From NCBI GenBank assembly GCA_964471435.1, contig CAYYGA010000001.1, forward strand, positions 1 to 64,000: a stretch of DNA of 64,000 nucleotides. Reading direction: 5' to 3'. Of this stretch, positions 17,064 to 24,849 are shown piece after piece. Origin of the DNA: Facklamia sp964471435. Lineage in GTDB: Bacteria > Bacillota > Bacilli > Lactobacillales > Aerococcaceae. Positions within the stretch are counted from its first letter, which is position 1. Every line of letters begins with the position of its first letter. A program made the position numbers and the translations under genes. The notes beneath the pieces were generated by a model. The model saw only the letters and a program-made list of their open reading frames with translations, did no database searches and was not told where the DNA came from.

Positions 17064-18431
17064 CTATCCTTCCATTAATAATAATTCTGGGTCTGCTAAA
17101 AAGCGCTTAATTTCATTAAGTGCATATTGAGCAGTTGCGCCGTCAACGATTCGGTGGTCAAAACTTAATGAGAGTTTACATACACGTCCTACTGCCAACT
17201 CACCATCTTCATTTATAATCGGTTGCTGTACTATCGATCCAAAGCCTAAAATTGCCACTTCCGGGTGATTAATTATAGGACTAAACCACTTTCCGCCAGC
17301 TGAACCAATGTTAGAAATGGTAATCGTTCCTTCACTCATTTGAGACATAGGTAAGTTACCTTCGTGAGCTTTGCTTGAGAGTTCTACAATCTCTTCTGCA
17401 ATTTGGAACATGTTTTTAATATTGGCATCTTTAATATTAGGTACATACAAGCCACGTTCTGTATCTGTCGCAATACCTACATTATAGTAGTTTTTGTAAA
17501 TTATTTCATTCTTTTCATCATCAATTGATGCATTAATTATTGGATATTGCTTCGCAGCAGCGATTAAAGCCTTTACAACATAAGGCAGGAAAGTTAACTT
17601 AATGTTCTTTTCAGCTGCAACCGCCTTATATTTGTTGCGGTGATCCCATAACTTAGACACCTCCACTTCATCATATAAAGTGACATGAGGTGCTGTATGT
17701 TTTGAATTTACCATCGCATTAGCAATTGCATTACGTGTTCCTGACATCGCGACTCTTTCTTCCCGGTCAGGCTGCGTAGAAACGTATGCTTTAGTTTGAG
17801 TTTCTTCTTTAGCAGGAGATGCTTTTTGATCAGCTTCTGCTTGAATTTCTTCAGCTGTTAAAGCTTCTTGTGTGTCCTGAGTCTGCTGTTGGTCCGCCTG
17901 CGGATCAAAGTTCTTGATATCTTCAGCAGTTACACGACCATTTTTCCCACTGCCCTGGACAAAGGCAATATCAATCCCTTTTTCCCGAGCCAATTTACGA
18001 ACAGACGGCATCGCTAAGACCATGCGCCCTTTTTCTTCTTCTTGATCGCTTTCGGCAGCAATTGAAGTTGGCTGAGGCGAGCCGGCTTCTGATTCTTCTG
18101 CCTCTTCTGCTTTTTCAATCACTGAGTCAGTCGGCTCATCTGCTTTATTAGCCGGGGTTTCTTCCGGTTCAGGAGCTTCTTCATCTTCATATCCCGGTGC
18201 ATCAATTTCAACAATTACTTGCCCGAGTGTCGCTACTTCTCCAGCAGCTACATGAATTTTCTTAATTGTTCCATTTACCGGTGAAGGTAATTCTTCTACG
18301 GATTTATCGTTTTGTATCTCAACCAGAATATCATCTTCTTTGACTTCGTCTCCTTCTTCTACATCCCAGGCGACGATTTCACCTTCCATGATTCCTTCCC
18401 CTAATGCGGGCAGTTTAAATTGGAATGCCAT
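17064..18431 (-). CDS. pdhC: Dihydrolipoamide acetyltransferase (E2 of pyruvate dehydrogenase)
   Basis: The 455-residue core of the PDH complex transfers the acetyl group to CoA. One lipoyl domain carries the lipoylated Lys43 in EIQNDKSVEE. An acidic linker of about 50 residues, a peripheral-subunit binding domain (PSVRKLAREKGID, KNGRVTAEDI) and a second flexible Gln/Glu/Ala linker follow. The catalytic domain ends with SFDHRIVDGA, which contains the active-site His. Only one lipoyl domain is present, as is usual in Firmicutes. Confidence 0.96.
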   Translation of the reverse strand: MAFQFKLPALGEGIMEGEIVAWDVEEGDEVKEDDILVEIQNDKSVEELPSPVNGTIKKIHVAAGEVATLGQVIVEIDAPGYEDEEAPEPEETPANKADEPTDSVIEKAEEAEESEAGSPQPTSIAAESDQEEEKGRMVLAMPSVRKLAREKGIDIAFVQGSGKNGRVTAEDIKNFDPQADQQQTQDTQEALTAEEIQAEADQKASPAKEETQTKAYVSTQPDREERVAMSGTRNAIANAMVNSKHTAPHVTLYDEVEVSKLWDHRNKYKAVAAEKNIKLTFLPYVVKALIAAAKQYPIINASIDDEKNEIIYKNYYNVGIATDTERGLYVPNIKDANIKNMFQIAEEIVELSSKAHEGNLPMSQMSEGTITISNIGSAGGKWFSPIINHPEVAILGFGSIVQQPIINEDGELAVGRVCKLSLSFDHRIVDGATAQYALNEIKRFLADPELLLMEG

Positions 18432-18457
18432 ATCTTTACTCTCCTTTTTGTTAACCT

Positions 18458-18473
18458 GGTTAGCTTACTAACC
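18458..18473 (-). other. Small intercistronic hairpin between pdhB and pdhC
   Basis: GGTTAG and CTAACC arms with a 4-nt loop lie in the 79-nt pdhB-pdhC gap, about 15 nt before the pdhC ribosome binding site. No U-run follows, so a processing or stability element is more likely than a terminator. Confidence 0.35.
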
Positions 18474-18510
18474 TTTTTCAATAGCTTTCGTGTTTTTTAA
18501 GTATTAAAGA

Positions 18511-19488
18511 CTAGAACTCTTCTAATTCTTTAACTTTAGCTACAATATCATCAGCAGACGGCAGCCAGTCTTTTTCAGCCATTCCAAATGGATAAATGGT
18601 ATCCGGTGCAGCTATAAATCCTATCGGTGCTCTTAAAGCTAGAATTGCCCGTTCTGATATTTCAGCGATCACTTTGGAACCTATACCTGCTTGGCGTTGA
18701 GCTTCCTGGACCATTACGACACGTCCTGTTTTTTCTACAGAAGAAATAATAGTTTCGATATCAAGTGGTTGAATTGTTCTTAAATCCACTACTTCGGCTG
18801 AGATGCCCTCTTTTTCTAACTCTTGGGCTGCTTTTACTGATTCTTGAACCATTGCACCATAAGCTATAAGAGTGACGTCCTCTCCTTCCAGGACAATCTT
18901 GGCTTTTCCTAAAGGAACAGTATATTCTTCTTCAGGTACATCCTCACGAAACGAACGATACAGTTTCATATGTTCTAAGAAATAAACAGGATCATTGTCA
19001 CGGATAGCAGAAATCAACAATCCCTTAGCATCATATGGATTTGAAGGGACAACAACTTTTATCCCGGGAGATTGAGTCAGCAATCCTTCCAGAGAGTCCG
19101 CATGTAATTCCGGGGTGTGTACTCCACCACCAAAAGGCGCACGGAAAGTAATTGGGAGATTCCTTGTTCCACCCATTCGATAACGTGTTCTGGCTGCCTG
19201 GCCGACTACGGAATCCATGGTTTCGTATATAAAGCCGTTGAATTGTATTTCCGGTATTGGACGGAAACCTTCCAATGCTAATCCGATTGAAAGACCCCCG
19301 ATACCTGACTCGGCTAAAGGAGTATCAAACACACGGTCTTCTCCAAATTCATCTTGCAGTCCTTGTGTTGCACGGAATACGCCTCCGTTCTTCCCGACGT
19401 CTTCTCCAAACACAAGCGTCTTGTCATTTGTCCGTAATTCATTGGCCAAGGCTTCTGTAATAGCCTCAATCATTGTTAAGTTAGCCAT
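18511..19488 (-). CDS. pdhB: Pyruvate dehydrogenase E1 component, beta subunit
   Basis: A 325-residue transketolase-like subunit that forms the thiamine diphosphate active site together with PdhA. The GEDVGKNGGVFRAT, ESGIGGLSIGLALEG and PFGGGVHTPELHADSLEG stretches are typical of E1 beta. The ATG at 19488 has AAAGGAGA upstream; the earlier in-frame ATG at 19512 lies inside the end of pdhA and its codons run through the ribosome binding site. The gene begins 1-2 nt after the pdhA stop, indicating coupled translation. Confidence 0.95.
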   Translation of the reverse strand: MANLTMIEAITEALANELRTNDKTLVFGEDVGKNGGVFRATQGLQDEFGEDRVFDTPLAESGIGGLSIGLALEGFRPIPEIQFNGFIYETMDSVVGQAARTRYRMGGTRNLPITFRAPFGGGVHTPELHADSLEGLLTQSPGIKVVVPSNPYDAKGLLISAIRDNDPVYFLEHMKLYRSFREDVPEEEYTVPLGKAKIVLEGEDVTLIAYGAMVQESVKAAQELEKEGISAEVVDLRTIQPLDIETIISSVEKTGRVVMVQEAQRQAGIGSKVIAEISERAILALRAPIGFIAAPDTIYPFGMAEKDWLPSADDIVAKVKELEEF

Positions 19489-19489
19489 G

Positions 19490-20599
19490 TTATTTATTCT
19501 CCTTTGCTTCATAGTAGTCGATTTGTTCCTGGGTTACGAAATCCGGTCTTTCATACATACTTTTCAAGAATTCAGAAACTTTTTGTTTTGGAGTTTGATC
19601 CGCTTTTTTGATTGCTTCTTTAACTTCTTCTTTAGTTCTTTGAATAATCTCTTCTTCTTTTTCTTCTGACCAAAGGCCTTTTTCTGTTAAATGATCTCTC
19701 ATACGGATTAATGGATCTCTTTTTCTCCATTCATCTTGAATACCTTCCGGTTGATAACGTTTTGGATCATCTCCTGACAAAGTATGAGGTCCGTAACGAT
19801 AACATAAAGTTTCAATTAAGACGGGTCCGTTTCCTGCCAGGGCATATTCACGGGCTGCTTTAGTGACTGCATAAACTGCCAGTATATCCATGCCATCTAC
19901 TTGAATTCCCGGTATTCCGGCAGCTACTGCTTTTTGTGCTAAAGTAGGAGCTGCAGTTTGAAGCTCGCGCGGGGTTGAAATAGCCCAGCCGTTATTTTGA
20001 ATAACAAAAACTGCAGGGGCTTTAAAAGCGCCGGCAAAGTTAATGCCTTCATAGAAGTCTCCTTGGGAAGACCCGCCGTCTCCAGTCCAGGTCATGGCAA
20101 TCGCATTACGTTTGTTTTTCTTAATTCCTAATGCCGCACCTGCTGCCTGGACAAACTGCGCGCCTATAATAATTTGAGGCGGATAGGCATGGAGATCTTC
20201 TGAAAAAGTACTTCCTTCAACATGTCCTTTGGACCATAAGAAAGCTTGGTGTAATGGCCAACCATGTTTGATTAACTGTGGAACATCCCGGTAGCCTGGT
20301 AATAAGAAGTCCTCTTTTTCTGTAGCTAAAACAGTTCCTAACTGAGATGCTTCCTGCCCGGAAGTAGGAGCATAAAACCCTAATCTACCTTGGCGGTTTA
20401 ATGCAGTAGAGCGCTCAAATAATTCTCTGGCCCATACCATTTCTTCCATAAATTTAACCATATCGTCATCTGTAATATCCCCTAGTAATTCTTCGTTTAC
20501 AATCTTACCCTTTTCATCCATTACTTGAACGGTGGAAAAATTATAATTATCTGGCTTTAATAATTCTTCCATTGTTTGTGTCTTCTTTGTCTCAACCAT
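19490..20599 (-). CDS. pdhA: Pyruvate dehydrogenase E1 component, alpha subunit
   Basis: A 369-residue thiamine-diphosphate-dependent subunit that decarboxylates pyruvate. The TPP/Mg motif begins at WTGDGGSSQGDFYEG and ends at NNGWAIS; the phosphorylation-loop region YRYGPHTLSGDDP matches the family. It is the first gene of pdhABC-lpd. The AGAGAGG ribosome binding site is ordinary. About 40 nt upstream of its start a 10-codon ORF with a much stronger ribosome binding site ends (20640-20672), which may influence expression. Confidence 0.96.
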   Translation of the reverse strand: MVETKKTQTMEELLKPDNYNFSTVQVMDEKGKIVNEELLGDITDDDMVKFMEEMVWARELFERSTALNRQGRLGFYAPTSGQEASQLGTVLATEKEDFLLPGYRDVPQLIKHGWPLHQAFLWSKGHVEGSTFSEDLHAYPPQIIIGAQFVQAAGAALGIKKNKRNAIAMTWTGDGGSSQGDFYEGINFAGAFKAPAVFVIQNNGWAISTPRELQTAAPTLAQKAVAAGIPGIQVDGMDILAVYAVTKAAREYALAGNGPVLIETLCYRYGPHTLSGDDPKRYQPEGIQDEWRKRDPLIRMRDHLTEKGLWSEEKEEEIIQRTKEEVKEAIKKADQTPKQKVSEFLKSMYERPDFVTQEQIDYYEAKENK

Positions 20600-20639
20600 C
20601 TCTTCATTCCTCTCTCAATTTAATAGATTAAAACACGTT

Positions 20640-20672
20640 TTAAAAACTGTTATAATAACCCTTCCAGAACAA
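20640..20672 (-). CDS. Possible 10-residue upstream ORF (leader peptide) of pdhA
   Basis: A TTG start at 20672 lies 7 nt after AAGGAGGTGG (20686-20677), which is close to a perfect Shine-Dalgarno sequence and stronger than that of pdhA. It would encode MFWKGYYNSF, rich in aromatic residues, then TAA. It ends about 40 nt before pdhA. The ribosome binding site is the main evidence; translation and function are unproven, and it could be a relic of a lost gene. Confidence 0.3.
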   Translation of the reverse strand: MFWKGYYNSF

Positions 20673-20924
20673 TTTACCACCTCCTTATGAAAAAAGCAAG
20701 AGCAAACGCTTAATTAGTTAACTCATAAGGGTTAATTTTAATCTTCATCTGTTTTCCTAATTCATTTAAACTGTATCAACGTTAGTGAAGTGTTTAACAA
20801 ATACTCTCAAATTCTTTTATGGAGGCGTTCACTCTTCAAAACGGACTGTTCAGAATGATCTTTTCTGTCTAATACAATTTTTTGGAGTCTCATTCAATGG
20901 GTTTTATATTTTTTAAATTAACAT

Positions 20925-20953
20925 TTGACATCTTGATAAACATTTATTATAAT
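20925..20953 (+). promoter_or_regulatory. Consensus promoter of tRNA-Arg
   Basis: TTGACA (20925-20930), exactly 17-bp spacer, TATAAT (20948-20953): both boxes are perfect. The tRNA begins 18 bp after the -10. Confidence 0.9.
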
Positions 20954-20971
20954 TTAGTAGTTGTTGATTAT

Positions 20972-21045
20972 GTGCCAGTAGCTCAGCTGGATAGAGCAAC
21001 GGTCTTCTAAACCGTAGGTCGCAGGTTCGAATCCTGCCTGGCATA
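20972..21045 (+). tRNA. tRNA-Arg (anticodon TCT)
   Basis: A 74-nt cloverleaf. The acceptor arms are GTGCCAG and CTGGCAT (one G-U end pair), the D stem is GCTC/GAGC, the anticodon stem is ACGGT/ACCGT around CT-TCT-AA, the T arm is GCAGG-TTCGAAT-CCTGC and the discriminator base is A. It decodes AGA. The 3' CCA is not encoded. It is a solitary tRNA with its own promoter and terminator. Confidence 0.95.
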
Positions 21046-21065
21046 TTTATTGAATAGCAGATTTA

Positions 21066-21092
21066 ACAGCTTCTAATGAGGTTGTTTTTTTT
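21066..21092 (+). terminator. Terminator after tRNA-Arg
   Basis: Eight-base-pair stem (21066-21073 with 21078-21085, two G-U pairs), TAAT loop, then eight T. It lies about 20 nt past the tRNA end. Confidence 0.75.
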
Positions 21093-21182
21093 GAGTTTAT
21101 ATATGGGTTTGTTTAATTGTAGCAAGAAAAATTTAAAGATAGAAGAAAAATGGATTTATATTCATTTTTTATGATTAAAGAC

Positions 21183-21220
21183 AAAAAACTGTCCGCAAAA
21201 TATGTTGCGGACAGTTTTTT
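21183..21220. terminator. Terminator of livJ
   Basis: Sixteen-base-pair perfect stem AAAAAACTGTCCGCAA (21183-21198) with TTGCGGACAGTTTTTT (21205-21220), flanked by A and T runs so it can work in both directions. Confidence 0.9.
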
Positions 21221-21229
21221 ATTATTCAA

Positions 21230-22408
21230 TTATTCAACCGGACGTCCATCCACTTCAAATGTATCAACTATTTCGCCATTGACCATATAGCGCATTGGAG
21301 CATTGTTGGCCGGGTTATGACTTTCATCAAACTCGATTAATCCCGTTAAGCCTTGGTATTGAGTATTAGCCAATTCTGCACTCACCGCTTCCCAGTCGGT
21401 AGTGCCTGCACGCTCAATCGCTTCTGCCAATACATAAACTGAATCATAGGAAAAAGCAGCAAATGTATCAGGTGTTTTATTGAACTTCTCTTCATAAGCA
21501 GCTACAAATGCTTGAGCCTGCTCTGATTCATCCCCTGGGAAAAATTGTGAGGTATAATAAATCTCAGTAGCATTTTGTGCACCTGCTAATTCAATTAAAG
21601 TATCCGTAGCAAATCCATGCCCGGAGAAAATAGGCTGTGTTAATCCCATTTCTCGTGCTTGTTTAATGAACAAGCCGCCTTCCGTATAAAATGCCGGCAT
21701 ATAAATTACATCAAATTCCTGTGTAAGCAAGTTAGTAATGATGGCGGAAAAATCAGTCTCTCCTCCAACATAGAATTCTTCAGTAACAATGGTACCGCCT
21801 AAGCGTTCGAACTCTGCCTTAAATGGAGCCGCTTGGCCAGTTGAATAATCATTGGCTGTATCAGTCACAACAACTGCTGAAGCTGCATCTAATTCTTCAG
21901 TAGAAAACCGGGCAGCAGCATTAGCTTGATATGTATAAGTAAAAGCTAAACGATAAATATTATCAGCTACAGAACCATCATCTGTGAAGGTCGTATCATC
22001 TGCAGTAGCTGCTGGAATAATGGTAGGTACACCCGCTTCAATAACAACCGGCTTTTCAGCGTTTACTGTATCTGTTGCTGCCGGGCCTAAAATACCTGCT
22101 ACCCCTTCTTCAACCATACGAGTAGCTATCGTAGCAGTTTCTGTTTTATCAGACGTATTATCAATAATATCGGCTTCTAAAGTTTGCCCCAGTACGCCGC
22201 CTGCTTCATTCAGATGCTCTACTGCTAGTTCCAAACCTTCAACCATTGCTACACCATAAGACGATGCATAGCCGGATAATTCATAATTCCCCCCAAAAAC
22301 TACTGCCTCTTCTTGAGCTGATACAGCCGCTAAAGGACCCGCCACACTCATTCCTGTTATCATCGCAGTAACAGCCAGCATACCTTTAGCAAATCGTTTA
22401 AATCCCAT
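21230..22408 (-). CDS. Branched-chain amino acid ABC transporter substrate-binding protein (LivJ-like), orphan
   Basis: A 392-residue periplasmic-binding-protein type I receptor of the Leu/Ile/Val (HAAT) family. Positive residues, a hydrophobic segment and an AVSA-QEE cleavage site form an N-terminal Sec signal; there is no lipobox cysteine, which is unusual for a Gram-positive binding protein. The domain starts at VVFGGNYELSG and contains AVEHLNEAGGVLGQ, typical of the family. No permease or ATPase genes (livHMGF) adjoin: a strong terminator follows directly and efp lies upstream. It therefore must serve a transporter encoded elsewhere. Its long leader contains a Leu/Ile-rich peptide and a terminator (22440-22571), indicating control by amino acid supply, which supports the predicted substrate. 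Confidence 0.88.
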   Translation of the reverse strand: MGFKRFAKGMLAVTAMITGMSVAGPLAAVSAQEEAVVFGGNYELSGYASSYGVAMVEGLELAVEHLNEAGGVLGQTLEADIIDNTSDKTETATIATRMVEEGVAGILGPAATDTVNAEKPVVIEAGVPTIIPAATADDTTFTDDGSVADNIYRLAFTYTYQANAAARFSTEELDAASAVVVTDTANDYSTGQAAPFKAEFERLGGTIVTEEFYVGGETDFSAIITNLLTQEFDVIYMPAFYTEGGLFIKQAREMGLTQPIFSGHGFATDTLIELAGAQNATEIYYTSQFFPGDESEQAQAFVAAYEEKFNKTPDTFAAFSYDSVYVLAEAIERAGTTDWEAVSAELANTQYQGLTGLIEFDESHNPANNAPMRYMVNGEIVDTFEVDGRPVE

Positions 22409-22437
22409 TATGCATTCCTCTTTTCCTTTTTTTCATT

Positions 22438-22476
22438 AAAAAAGAAAGACTCACTCACTTGAATGGTCTTTCTTTT
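22438..22476 (-). terminator. Intrinsic terminator inside the livJ leader (attenuator)
   Basis: In minus-strand sense AAAAGAAAGAC (22476-22466) pairs with GUCUUUCUUUU (22450-22440), 15-nt loop, ending in six U. It lies about 30 nt before the livJ start codon, so it must be read through for livJ to be expressed; hence an attenuator, not a gene end. Confidence 0.75.
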
Positions 22477-22480
22477 AGGA

Positions 22481-22533
22481 AGTCCCATTCTCTAAGCACG
22501 AAGAGGACTAAATACAATTAAGTATCAAGTCCT
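22481..22533 (-). promoter_or_regulatory. Alternative hairpins of the livJ attenuator
   Basis: Hairpin 1 pairs AGGACU (22533-22528) and AUAC with GUAU and AGUCCU (22509-22504), beginning 2 nt after the leader stop codon. The same AGUCCU can instead pair with GGGACU (22486-22481). A further pairing GAAUGG (22490-22485) with CCAUUC (22466-22461) reaches into the terminator. The mutually exclusive pairings are seen in the sequence; which ones form is inferred. Confidence 0.5.
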
Positions 22534-22535
22534 AA

Positions 22536-22571
22536 CTAAATAATTAATAATAAAATAGTGCGTGTCTTCAT
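22536..22571 (-). CDS. Putative Leu/Ile-rich leader peptide of livJ
   Basis: ATG at 22571, 11 codons, TAG at 22538-22536, encoding MKTRTILLLII. Six of the last six sense codons are Leu (TTA, three times) or Ile (ATT, three times). A ribosome binding site AAAAAGGGGAAG lies upstream at suitable distance. The stop codon is 2 nt before a hairpin and the leader ends in an intrinsic terminator. This is the arrangement of ribosome-stalling attenuators of branched-chain amino acid genes. Translation has not been shown, but the residue choice matches the transporter's predicted ligands. Confidence 0.6.
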   Translation of the reverse strand: MKTRTILLLII

Positions 22572-22601
22572 TGAAATCTTCCCCTTTTTTAATGTGTTTA
22601 T

Positions 22602-22630
22602 AATATAACACAAGAGAATTTAATATACAA
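22602..22630 (-). promoter_or_regulatory. Probable promoter of the livJ leader transcript
   Basis: Minus-strand TATATT (22607-22602), 17 bp from TTGTAT (22630-22625). The -35 is weak; the -10 region TATATTATAAA is good. It would start the transcript about 25 nt before the leader ATG. Confidence 0.45.
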
Positions 22631-22700
22631 CCTCAATTTTAAAAACAGACACAAGGAACTCCCTTCTATCTAGCTCCTAAGCTTTCTATTAATTTTCTGC

Positions 22701-22728
22701 AAAAAAAATAGACCCTAAGATCTATTTT
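22701..22728 (-). terminator. Terminator of efp
   Basis: AAAATAGA (22705-22712) pairs with TCTATTTT (22721-22728), followed in minus sense by a U-run (A tract 22701-22708). Confidence 0.7.
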
Positions 22729-22743
22729 AAATTTGATATATAC

Positions 22744-23304
22744 TTAGTTTGAACGTCCTTTATAGGACCCATCAGCTGTTCCAATTTCTAATTTTTCTCC
22801 TGCTTCAATGAAATCAGGTACGTTAACTACTAATCCTGTTTCCATAGTTGCCGGCTTTCCAGATCCTGTTACAGTTGCTCCTTTGATAGTAGGTTGTGTT
22901 TCAGTTACTTCCAATACTACCGTACCAGGTAATTCTACCCCTATGACTTCGCTGCCGAAAAACTGGATTTTACAATTCATGTTATCTATTAAATATAGTA
23001 ACTCATTTTCGATTGAATCGGCAGGCAGTTCATATTGCTCATAGGTCTCCAAATCCATAAAAACAGCTGTGTCATCCATTTTATAAAGATATTGGACTTC
23101 TTTTGTTTCTAAAAAGGCTCTTTCAAACTTTTCATCCGGTCTAAAAGTTGTATCATAAGTAGCACCAGTTCTAACATTACGTAGCTTCATACGCATTACG
23201 GTATTCCCTTTACCAGGTTTGTGGTGGCTTGCTTCAATCACGCGAATTAAATTATCATCTTGGATAAAAGTCATCCCTGCTTTTAAATCTACTGCTGTAA
23301 TCAT
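22744..23304 (-). CDS. efp: Elongation factor P
   Basis: A 186-residue, three-domain translation factor that rescues ribosomes stalled at polyproline stretches. The loop KPGKGN carries Lys32, the residue modified in many bacteria; the flanking residues are of the Bacillus-like type (HHKPGKGN). The closing VNVPDFIEAGEKLEI motif is conserved. It appears to be a single-gene unit between the kinase gene and livJ. Confidence 0.97.
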   Translation of the reverse strand: MITAVDLKAGMTFIQDDNLIRVIEASHHKPGKGNTVMRMKLRNVRTGATYDTTFRPDEKFERAFLETKEVQYLYKMDDTAVFMDLETYEQYELPADSIENELLYLIDNMNCKIQFFGSEVIGVELPGTVVLEVTETQPTIKGATVTGSGKPATMETGLVVNVPDFIEAGEKLEIGTADGSYKGRSN

Positions 23305-23396
23305 CTAAATCTTCTCCTTATAATTCAAATTACTCAATCATTATAACATGCTTTAATTTAATTCAATTAAAGATAATACTTTTTCTTCCAACTATC

Positions 23397-24224
23397 CTAT
23401 CTTTCTATTAAAAAAGGCAATAACTTTTCAAAATGAACAGCATAATGAATGGGAGGGTGCTCGTCTAAAGTTGCCTGAATCGTCTTTGGGACAAACTCCA
23501 CTGCTAATTTTACAGCTTTTTTTGCATCACCGCTGCGCATCAATTCGCCGGTAAATACAGAGCAAAAAACATCGCCTGTTCCATGAAAAGCTTCAGGAAT
23601 ATACTTACTTAAAATTTCGACCGGCTTCCCGCCGGCCTGCTTTGCTAAAGCTCCTATTTTTTCTCCCCGTCTTATACCTGTTAAAACTGCATTTTTTGCC
23701 CCAAGCGCTATTAATTCATCTAATATTTTTTCCTGCATTAAAGGCTCTTGACTTAATTGAGAAAAATCATGCCTTAACATTAAACTGGCTTCTGTTATAT
23801 TCGGGACGGCATAATCACTGACCGCCACCAATTCTTTTAGGGCATCTGCATAAGATTGATCGAAAGCAGGATAAAAATCACCTTCATCAGCGAATACCGG
23901 GTCCACAATTACTTTCCCATTTTCTTTTAATAAAGAAGGAATGGCGTCAAGTAAAAGGTGAATATGTTCTTCCTGACCCAGGTAACCTGTATAAATAGCA
24001 TCAAATTTAATTCCCAGCTCTACCCAATGATTAACTGTTGCCTGCATATGCTCAAATAAATCAGTCACTACAAATCCTGGAAAATCAGGTCCGGTGTGGG
24101 TGGATAATATGGAAGTAGGCAGAATGCTTCCGGTATGACCAAAAGCTGAAATAATAGGCAGCGCAACTGTGGTTGAACATTTACCAAAACATGAGATATC
24201 ATGCACAATTAAAATATTTTTCAA
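23397..24224 (-). CDS. Pyridoxamine/pyridoxal kinase family protein
   Basis: A 275-residue ribokinase-fold enzyme that phosphorylates vitamin B6 vitamers in salvage. The N-terminus (LIVHDISCFGKCSTTVALPI) and the STHTGPDFPGF stretch match the PdxY/pyridoxamine kinase branch. The GTGD motif in FHGTGDVFCSVF carries the catalytic Asp. It lies 40 nt after def and may end the long recN-miaA-hflX-def transcription run. Confidence 0.85.
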   Translation of the reverse strand: MKNILIVHDISCFGKCSTTVALPIISAFGHTGSILPTSILSTHTGPDFPGFVVTDLFEHMQATVNHWVELGIKFDAIYTGYLGQEEHIHLLLDAIPSLLKENGKVIVDPVFADEGDFYPAFDQSYADALKELVAVSDYAVPNITEASLMLRHDFSQLSQEPLMQEKILDELIALGAKNAVLTGIRRGEKIGALAKQAGGKPVEILSKYIPEAFHGTGDVFCSVFTGELMRSGDAKKAVKLAVEFVPKTIQATLDEHPPIHYAVHFEKLLPFLIER

Positions 24225-24263
24225 AACTATGTCCCCTTACTATATCCAAACGTTGACTAGTAA

Positions 24264-24830
24264 TTAAATTAGTTTCAGGTCGTCTGGTTGAGCCCAAGGC
24301 TCCTCCTCATTTATGTGGTCATAGAACATTACGCCATTTAAGTGATCCAGCTCATGTTGAGCGACAATCGCTTCATAGTTGCGTAATTTTATACTGTGCG
24401 GGTTACCTTCCAAATCTTGATACTCTATAGTTACCCGTGCGGATCGAGGGACATACCCAGGGACTTCTCGATTAACAGATAAACACCCCTCACCTGCTTC
24501 TAATGCTGCCTGTTGAACAGAGTGGCGGGTAAGGACTGGATTGACAAAGATTTCATTCAATATTTCGCCGACCTTATTTCCTTCTTCATCATATTCATAC
24601 AGCAGGACTGCAAATATACGTTTATTGACATTTATTTGAGGTGCTGCCAGCCCTACACCTGGACGCAACTGATATTTTTCAGCAGTCTCTTCATCTTGAC
24701 TGTTTCTTATAAATTCTAACATTTTTAAGGCCGTTTCCTTTAGTTTTTCATCCATCGGAAATGTAACTTCTTCGGCCACCACCCGAAGTCCGGGATGGCC
24801 TTCATAGATTATATCTTCCATCGTAAACAT
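24264..24830 (-). CDS. def: Peptide deformylase (type II)
   Basis: Removes the formyl group from the first methionine of nascent proteins. The 188-residue protein has all three motifs: GVGLAAPQ (58-65), EGCLS (metal ligand Cys116) and QHELDHLNG (His159, catalytic Glu160, His163). The long insertion before the first motif is characteristic of the Gram-positive type II enzymes. It lies 19 nt after hflX. Confidence 0.95.
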   Translation of the reverse strand: MFTMEDIIYEGHPGLRVVAEEVTFPMDEKLKETALKMLEFIRNSQDEETAEKYQLRPGVGLAAPQINVNKRIFAVLLYEYDEEGNKVGEILNEIFVNPVLTRHSVQQAALEAGEGCLSVNREVPGYVPRSARVTIEYQDLEGNPHSIKLRNYEAIVAQHELDHLNGVMFYDHINEEEPWAQPDDLKLI

Positions 24831-24849
24831 AGTAACTCTCCTCTAATTC

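Larger units (their letters stand above)
20600..20971. other. Intergenic region between pdhA and tRNA-Arg
   Basis: This stretch of about 370 bases separates divergent units. It holds the short ORF at 20640-20672 near pdhA and the tRNA promoter at 20925-20953. No convincing pdh promoter was found by eye. The GAGCAAACGCTT stretch near 20701 was examined as a possible catabolite site and not accepted. Confidence 0.5.
22409..22743. other. Long leader region of livJ and efp terminator
   Basis: This 335-base gap is accounted for by the livJ promoter, leader ORF, two hairpins, an intrinsic terminator in the livJ leader and, at 22701-22728, the efp terminator. Confidence 0.6.

Noticed and set aside
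19217..19669. Plus-strand 150-codon ORF over pdhA and pdhB
   Set aside because: Antisense to two well-supported PDH genes; low-complexity Phe-rich end and no ribosome binding site.
20700..20720. Catabolite-response site before pdhA
   Set aside because: GAGCAAACGCTT lacks the TG and central CG arrangement of a cre site on either strand.
22440..22640. T-box riboswitch before livJ
   Set aside because: The conserved T-box sequence (AGGGUGGNACCGCG) and specifier loop are absent; the leader ORF and simple hairpins explain the region better.
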